Assembly: GCF_000803215.1 (NCBI RefSeq)
Contig: NZ_JSXC01000001.1
Location: forward strand, 62,001-126,000
DNA from: Pectobacterium fontis
GTDB lineage: Bacteria > Pseudomonadota > Gammaproteobacteria > Enterobacterales > Enterobacteriaceae
Direction of reading: 5' to 3'
DNA: 64,000 nucleotides
This document shows, piece after piece, positions 59,284-64,000 of this stretch. Position numbers and translations under genes: made by a program. Numbering within the stretch: the first letter of the stretch is position 1; each line of letters starts with the position of its first letter. The notes under the pieces are model-generated. The model saw only the letters and a program-made list of their open reading frames with translations, was not told the DNA's origin and did not search any database.

Positions 59284-59315
59284 AAATAACCGACGCTATT
59301 AGACGTCGGTTATTT
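59284..59315. terminator. Strong hairpin in the ycgR/plaP gap
   Basis: A 12-bp perfect stem (AAATAACCGACG / CGTCGGTTATTT) with an 8-base loop. On the minus strand it is followed by TTTTTACAT, so it could terminate transcripts coming from ycgR, 230 bp upstream. Confidence 0.75.
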
Positions 59316-59544
59316 GCAAGGCGCGTATTCTGCACCAGACGATCTCATCTGACAAGGCTCAGAGAACGTTGGAAACAATTTATTTGCTCTCATCCTATGT
59401 TAAACAGCATGCACTGTTTTTTTGCATGAAAAACAATCACATTTAACACCGCGGCTCGAATTATTTAGGGCAAATAAGTTAATTATCGTAATAAAAAACG
59501 TTGCTATTATGTGTGAAGCCCAAACAAAAACTTGTACTTAAAAC

Positions 59545-60300
59545 TTATAATTCCTGAAACCGCTTTTTCTTTTCGTTTTGTAATCTTTCCAGTTCAAAAA
59601 TCACCTGCTGGAGATCACGCTCCTGTGCCGCATTTAGTGAAGGGAATTTGAAACTCAGACGCTGCGTCAGTTTCACCTCACCTTTATTATCGACCACCTT
59701 CACCATTGCCTGACCGACGAACTGCAAATCGACGCAGAAGAAACCGTGGTCGGCAAGATCCATTTCCACGCCCTGAATGATGTCACCTTCGGTCAACAAC
59801 CCGGTGGTATCACGGTCGGTATACAGGCTCAGCCCCCCTAAAGAGATATCTTTGATAGTGAACTGGAAAGCACTCTCATCTGGCAGTTCGCCACTACAGG
59901 TTAGCGGTGGCCACAGTGGCGTATTGATACGGAAATAGGTTCTGCGTTGGATAAGATAAAGGTATTCAGGGATCTGCGCGCTAAAGGCTGGCAACCCATC
60001 GTAATCCACGGTTTTCGCAATTTCGGCATTAAATTCGACTCTCGCGCCAGCAGGCTCGGCAACGAAAGACATCATGCCCGCGTACAGCGCTCGGCTGTTC
60101 TCTCGCTCAACGCCACCAAGGTCAAAAACAAACAAATTATTATCGGGCTCGACATCAAGAATTTTACTGATGAACTGTCCGTGAGAATGATGAATCATCA
60201 AAGACGTATCATTCTTTTTTAATTCACGCAAGGTTGCACAGATAGCCAGTTTGTTGCGCTTAACAAACTGCTCTTTCACATTTTCATTCACCGCTTTCAT
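59545..60300 (-). CDS. ycgR: Flagellar brake protein YcgR (PilZ domain)
   Basis: YcgR binds cyclic di-GMP and slows the flagellar motor by contacting its switch/stator. The 251-residue protein has an N-terminal YcgR domain (about 1-105) and a C-terminal PilZ domain with the c-di-GMP motif QRRTYFRINTPLW and the second element DISLGGLSLY. Start: ATG 60300 fits the related proteins (MKAVNENVKEQFVKRNKLA); ATG 60309 is three codons earlier and neither has a well-spaced ribosome-binding site. I found no FliA promoter upstream, although the gene is FliA-dependent in E. coli. Confidence 0.92.
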   Translation of the reverse strand: MKAVNENVKEQFVKRNKLAICATLRELKKNDTSLMIHHSHGQFISKILDVEPDNNLFVFDLGGVERENSRALYAGMMSFVAEPAGARVEFNAEIAKTVDYDGLPAFSAQIPEYLYLIQRRTYFRINTPLWPPLTCSGELPDESAFQFTIKDISLGGLSLYTDRDTTGLLTEGDIIQGVEMDLADHGFFCVDLQFVGQAMVKVVDNKGEVKLTQRLSFKFPSLNAAQERDLQQVIFELERLQNEKKKRFQEL

Positions 60301-60554
60301 CCCCACCATTATGTCAATGGCTTATTTGATGCACGCCTCTCCGCAACCCTTCAATTTAAAAATTAATTGTTCAATTCAAACAACTTAATTTTATCTCGAT
60401 AGAATCATACGGAATGCTTGAAATCACACGATACAAACTGGTGAAAACGTTATCGGTAATGTTCTCAACTACTTTAGCGGAATAATAGGAAAAAGTGATC
60501 AGGGAAGACAAATAATATGCCTCTCCCCTGTTCCTTTGTATGGCATGTGTGACG

Positions 60555-61460
60555 TTATTCGGTAGGATACTGATACAGCAACCAGGTCAGCGCCAGTAAA
60601 TCGGCACTCCCGCCAGGACTAAGATTTCGCGCAATCAACGCCTCATCCATCCGGTTCAACGCCTGGCGATTTAGCGGGCCAGCCAGTAATTTCTGCGCAT
60701 AGTCTTGCACAAATGCCAGGCCGTCCATGCCGCCGCGTGAAACGACATTGGTGTCAGGATTGTGCGCCATCAGCACCAACAACGTCTGTAACAACGCCGT
60801 TTCTTCATCAGAACCGTCAGCTATCGCCTGCTGTAACGCAGGTAACGCGTACTGGCATACGGTATTGAAACCGCTAGCAGCTTCTCCCCTCGCGCCCGTC
60901 AGGCCATGACGTTGAAAAAGATGCTCACCCGCCGTTGCTGCACCAGCGCACGTCTCAAGCTCCTTATGCACCAGATCGTGGCACATGGCGGCAACGCTGT
61001 CGCACAGGCTACGCTGTGTCACAGGCTCTCCCCGCCCTGCCAGCCAACCGGCGGCGGTGCACAGCAGGCCAAATGCGAAAATTCCACCTTTGTGGGTATT
61101 CACGCCTTTCGTCGCTGACAACATCGCCTGCTCGCAGGCGATGCCAATAGGTCGAACCTGAGACAGTAACCGTGCCAGAGGTACACGAGCATGCTGATAA
61201 CCCGCGTCGGTAAAACGGCGAAACCAGGGAGAAATCGCCTGAATGCTGGTCTGAAACAGCGCCACATCCATATCACGATGCGCACCATTATTGGCACGAT
61301 CCACCAATCCGGGCTTTGGCGTCAGCATCACTTCCATCGTCAGCGCCTGCGCGACTCGCCGATCAATATCCGGTAACGGAGCACATTCTCGATACTCACG
61401 GGCGACGGAACGAGATGTCGTAACCGACCGTACACTGTCAGGCTGGCGTAAAGTAGGCAT
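60555..61460 (-). CDS. citG: Triphosphoribosyl-dephospho-CoA synthase CitG
   Basis: CitG makes 2'-(5''-triphosphoribosyl)-3'-dephospho-CoA from ATP and dephospho-CoA, the precursor of the citrate lyase prosthetic group. The ATG at 61460 gives 301 residues and overlaps the citX end by 23 bp; the longer open frame upstream is out of frame in citX. Family motifs are MLTPKPGLVDRANNGAHRDM, KGVNTHKGGIFAFGLLCTAAG and RNLSPGGSADLLALTWLL. It is last in the citE-citF-citX-citG order, as in E. coli citCDEFXG. Confidence 0.94.
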   Translation of the reverse strand: MPTLRQPDSVRSVTTSRSVAREYRECAPLPDIDRRVAQALTMEVMLTPKPGLVDRANNGAHRDMDVALFQTSIQAISPWFRRFTDAGYQHARVPLARLLSQVRPIGIACEQAMLSATKGVNTHKGGIFAFGLLCTAAGWLAGRGEPVTQRSLCDSVAAMCHDLVHKELETCAGAATAGEHLFQRHGLTGARGEAASGFNTVCQYALPALQQAIADGSDEETALLQTLLVLMAHNPDTNVVSRGGMDGLAFVQDYAQKLLAGPLNRQALNRMDEALIARNLSPGGSADLLALTWLLYQYPTE

Positions 61461-61968
61461 GGACTTTTTCCTCAATGTGCTCAAGCAGCTCAGGCAGCGA
61501 ATGGCGACGCGAACGGCTACAGGCGTGTGCCATTTGATCGCACAATAAGCAGGTACGCCCGCTATGCGCCAGCATCGTTCGGCCAATCGATCCCTCTTCC
61601 GGGCTGAAGATGTCAAAATCCCACAACCGACCTAGCTCATGGTTGTCTTCCAGCGCAATGGTCGCCGCTTTCACCGACAGCGCATCTTTGGTGATCGCCC
61701 ACAGCCCTTCCGCCCCCGTTGCCAGCCAGAATGTTTGCTGTTCCAGCACCGTCCAGCCTCGCGTCTGACACAGCGAGGCAAATGCCTTGATGGCTTCCGC
61801 CATCACCTGCCGATAATCGTCGTTATCTTTTATTGGCCCCGGCGTAACCAACGTCAGCGATACCAACGTCGCACCGTGCCGAACGAGCCATTCTTGCTGG
61901 CGACTGGCGCGGCGCTCCTTCGCCGCGAGTAAGGTTTCAAGCGAGATGGAAACAGCCTTTGTCATCAT
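61438..61968 (-). CDS. citX: Apo-citrate lyase phosphoribosyl-dephospho-CoA transferase CitX
   Basis: CitX attaches the prosthetic group made by CitG to the acyl carrier subunit CitD. The protein has 176 residues from ATG 61968; GAGGGA lies just before, and the next ATG (61965) is equally plausible. Motifs are LVTPGPIKDND, GRLWDFDIFSPE and RTCLLCDQMAHACSRSRRHS, the cysteine-containing end shared by CitX proteins. It starts 23 bp after citF and overlaps citG. Confidence 0.93.
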   Translation of the reverse strand: MMTKAVSISLETLLAAKERRASRQQEWLVRHGATLVSLTLVTPGPIKDNDDYRQVMAEAIKAFASLCQTRGWTVLEQQTFWLATGAEGLWAITKDALSVKAATIALEDNHELGRLWDFDIFSPEEGSIGRTMLAHSGRTCLLCDQMAHACSRSRRHSLPELLEHIEEKVHAYFTPA

Positions 61969-61991
61969 CGATTCCCTCATGGGTTTGCCGC

Positions 61992-63521
61992 TTATTCGTC
62001 GGCTTCTTTCACCTGACGAACGACGTCAATCACGCTGCCATCGCGATAGCGAATAACGCCGACGATGCGATCGTGAAATTCGATAGCACGAGGTTCGCCA
62101 ACCAGTTCAATCGCCCGCTGATACAGCGCCTCAATCGTCATCACCGTCAGCCCTGCCTGTTTCAGACGTTCAGCGACCTCAGGACGTGCCGGATTGACGG
62201 CAATACCGTGATCGGTCACCAGTACGTCAATGCTTTCTCCCGGCGTAACGCGGGTGGTTACCTGACGAACCACCGTTGGAATACGGCTACGAATCAGCGG
62301 TGCCACAACAATCGTCAGGTTCGCTGCCGTTGCGACATCACAATGCCCGCCGGATGCGCCGCGCATCACGCCGTCTGACCCCGTGATCACGTTGACATTA
62401 AAATCGGTGTCAATTTCCAGTGCGCTAAGAATCACCATATCCAGTTGATCGCAGCAGGCCGCTTTCGAACTCGGATTGGCATACACGTTAGTGGAAATCT
62501 CGACATGGTTGGGGTTCTTCGCCAGCGACGCCGCCGCATTGGCATCAAAACACTGGGTATCGATCAGTTTTTCGATCAGCCCTTTTTCATGCAAATCGAC
62601 AATCCCGCCCGTGATCCCACCGAGGGCAAAACGGGCCACGATATTCTGCTGACGCATTCTATCTTCAAGAAAACGCGTACAGGCCGTTGAAGCCGCACCA
62701 GAACCGGTCTGAATAGAGAAACCGTTTTTGAAATAGCCGGCATGTTCAATCACGTCTGCCGCGGAACGGGCGATCAACAATTCACGCGGGTTACTGGTGA
62801 CGCGCGCCGCACCAACGCTGATTTTGGCTGGATCGCCGACTTCATCCACCTGAACAATGTAATCCACCTGATCTTGCACGATGCTGGCTGGCATGTTCGG
62901 GAACGGCACCAGACTTTCCGTCAGCAGCACCACTTTTCGGGCAAACTGCGCATCGACCATGGCATAACCCAGTGAACCACAGCTTGATTTTCCGACGGTG
63001 CCATTGGCGTTACCAAATTCATCGCTGCACGGTACACCGAGGAAAGCGACATCGATATTCAGTTCACCGCTTTGCAGCAGGTGCACGCGACCGCCGTGGG
63101 AGTGAATCTGTACCGGTTCTTTCATTAATCCGTGGGAAATAGCATCAGCCAGTTTGCCACGCATTCCAGAGGTGTATATCCGGCTGACTACGCCTGCTTT
63201 GATGTGCTCAATCAGCGGGGCGTTACAGCTCATCAGCGAACTGGAGGCCAGCGTCAGGTCGCGAAAACCCATATGTGCCAGCGTATCAACCACCCGATTA
63301 ATGACTTTATCGCCTTCGCGGAAGTGGTGGTGGAAAGAGATCGTCATGCCATCTTTCAGGCCGCTGTGGCGAATCGCCTCTTCGAGATCGGCACACAGTT
63401 TGCGCTCATGCTTTTGGGCGACATCATTCAGCCACGGTGTATTCTGATTGGCGTTGACGAAAGGTTGTAGATGACGTTTTTCCGGGTACTGCTGTTGCAA
63501 TGCTTCAATAAAATGACTCAT
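61992..63521 (-). CDS. citF: Citrate lyase alpha subunit (citrate:acetyl-ACP transferase)
   Basis: CitF exchanges the acetyl group on the lyase acyl carrier for citrate, the first half-reaction of citrate cleavage in anaerobic citrate fermentation. The 509-residue protein shows the CoA-transferase-type fold: DGMTISFHHHFREGDKVIN near residue 58, GVPCSDEFGNANGTVGKSSCG, and VITGSDGVMRGASGGHCDVA near the C terminus. It follows citE by 53 bp. The acyl carrier gene citD and ligase gene citC are expected outside the window to the right. Confidence 0.96.
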   Translation of the reverse strand: MSHFIEALQQQYPEKRHLQPFVNANQNTPWLNDVAQKHERKLCADLEEAIRHSGLKDGMTISFHHHFREGDKVINRVVDTLAHMGFRDLTLASSSLMSCNAPLIEHIKAGVVSRIYTSGMRGKLADAISHGLMKEPVQIHSHGGRVHLLQSGELNIDVAFLGVPCSDEFGNANGTVGKSSCGSLGYAMVDAQFARKVVLLTESLVPFPNMPASIVQDQVDYIVQVDEVGDPAKISVGAARVTSNPRELLIARSAADVIEHAGYFKNGFSIQTGSGAASTACTRFLEDRMRQQNIVARFALGGITGGIVDLHEKGLIEKLIDTQCFDANAAASLAKNPNHVEISTNVYANPSSKAACCDQLDMVILSALEIDTDFNVNVITGSDGVMRGASGGHCDVATAANLTIVVAPLIRSRIPTVVRQVTTRVTPGESIDVLVTDHGIAVNPARPEVAERLKQAGLTVMTIEALYQRAIELVGEPRAIEFHDRIVGVIRYRDGSVIDVVRQVKEADE

Positions 63522-63574
63522 TATCTAATCCTGTGATTCCTAAGAGCGGCAATTGCGGTGTAAACACGCAACGG

Positions 63575-64000
63575 CTATTTACGAACGCCGGAGGCCTGAG
63601 CACGTTCCAGCACTCTTCTGGCGTGGTTGATAATCGGCCCATCGATCATTTTCCCGTTCAGGGAAATAACGCCCAGTCCCGCACGCTCGCCCTCTTCGGC
63701 GGCTTTGATCACCAAATGGGAATAGTCCACTTCATCCTGTGTAGGAGCATACGCGTTGTGTAACAGCTCAATCTGGCGTGGGTTAATCAGGGATTTGCCG
63801 TTAAAGCCCAGCTTGCGGATAAGATCGACCTCTTTCAGGAAACCCGCATCATCATTCACATTGGGATAAACCACGTCGAAAGCATCGATACCAGCAGCAC
63901 GAGCTGCATGCAGCACCGCGCAGCGGGCATAAAATAACTCGGTGCCGTCACCGCGCTCCGTCTGCATATCCATCACATAGTCAAACGCCGCCAGCGCAAT
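63575..64000 (-). CDS. citE: Citrate lyase beta subunit (citryl-ACP lyase), C-terminal part
   Basis: The C-terminal 141 residues of CitE, which splits citryl-ACP into acetyl-ACP and oxaloacetate. The frame continues beyond the right window edge. HpcH/HpaI-type TIM-barrel features seen are [39 protein letters not shown] and [18 protein letters not shown], all conserved in CitE. The N-terminal half with most substrate residues is outside the window. Confidence 0.95.
   Translation of the reverse strand: MALAAFDYVMDMQTERGDGTELFYARCAVLHAARAAGIDAFDVVYPNVNDDAGFLKEVDLIRKLGFNGKSLINPRQIELLHNAYAPTQDEVDYSHLVIKAAEEGERAGLGVISLNGKMIDGPIINHARRVLERAQASGVRK

Larger units (their letters stand above)
59116..59544. 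other. Intergenic region ycgR/plaP
   Basis: 429 bp that contain the plaP leader region, the ERIC relic and the strong hairpin listed separately. A small AAACAG/CTGTTT hairpin with a T-run on the plus strand lies at 59402-59423; nothing upstream of it on that strand is known to be transcribed. Confidence 0.4.

Noticed and set aside
59402-59423. A small plus-strand hairpin with T-run suggesting an sRNA terminator
   Set aside because: The stem is only 6 bp, the surroundings are AT-rich, and I could not define a promoter or conserved body for an RNA.
60301-60554. A FliA (sigma-28) promoter for ycgR
   Set aside because: No TAAA...GCCGATAA pair with proper spacing was visible on the minus strand.

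Overview
The window is a chromosomal segment of an enterobacterium, most likely Pectobacterium (soft-rot group). The evidence is gene order and protein similarity to the Escherichia coli core, together with a family 9 (PelL-like) pectate lyase, a citrate lyase cluster, and enterobacterial intergenic repeats (ERIC-like). This rests on recalled protein families; no database search was run.

Layout. 1-6365: 3' end of argS, then murJ, yceH and rimJ facing mdtH and the lipoprotein gene yceB, then the chaperone gene ycdY. 6366-8100: an AT-richer accessory stretch downstream of a tRNA-Ser(GGA), with a decayed DinB-like gene, a Nudix hydrolase gene and a half ERIC-like relic. 8166-9728: a chemoreceptor. 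10177-51319: a long block nearly colinear with the E. coli 21-minute region: rmf-pqiCBA-uup-rlmKL, ycbX, zapC-pyrD-pepN, pncB, asnS, ompF, aspC, gloC-ycbK-ldtD, mukB-mukE-mukF-cmoM, elyC, ycbJ, [pectate lyase], kdsB-ycaR-lpxK-msbA-comEC. 51648-58919: genes whose E. coli relatives sit near 45 minutes (tmaR, sbcB, plaP), with a four-gene siderophore ABC importer between tmaR and sbcB. 59545-60300: ycgR (c-di-GMP flagellar brake). 60555-64000: citG-citX-citF-citE, cut by the window edge.

Functional groups: envelope biogenesis (MurJ, ElyC, LdtD, YcbK, KdsB, LpxK, MsbA, PqiABC, OmpF), chromosome and DNA maintenance (MukBEF, SbcB, Uup, ComEC), translation and tRNA/rRNA modification (ArgS, AsnS, RlmKL, CmoM, RimJ, Rmf, tRNA-Ser), pyrimidine, NAD and aspartate metabolism (PyrD, PncB, AspC), and niche functions (pectate lyase, siderophore uptake, putrescine import, citrate fermentation).

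Most notable non-coding observations: (i) a recurring intergenic element with four consecutive hairpins, two copies of which (14.3 kb and 25.9 kb) keep the stems while changing their sequences; (ii) a roughly 157-bp nested palindrome apparently inserted inside the terminator behind aspC; (iii) a 68-codon leader ORF with a strong ribosome-binding site that overlaps the plaP start; (iv) a terminator-like hairpin just before the pectate lyase start codon.
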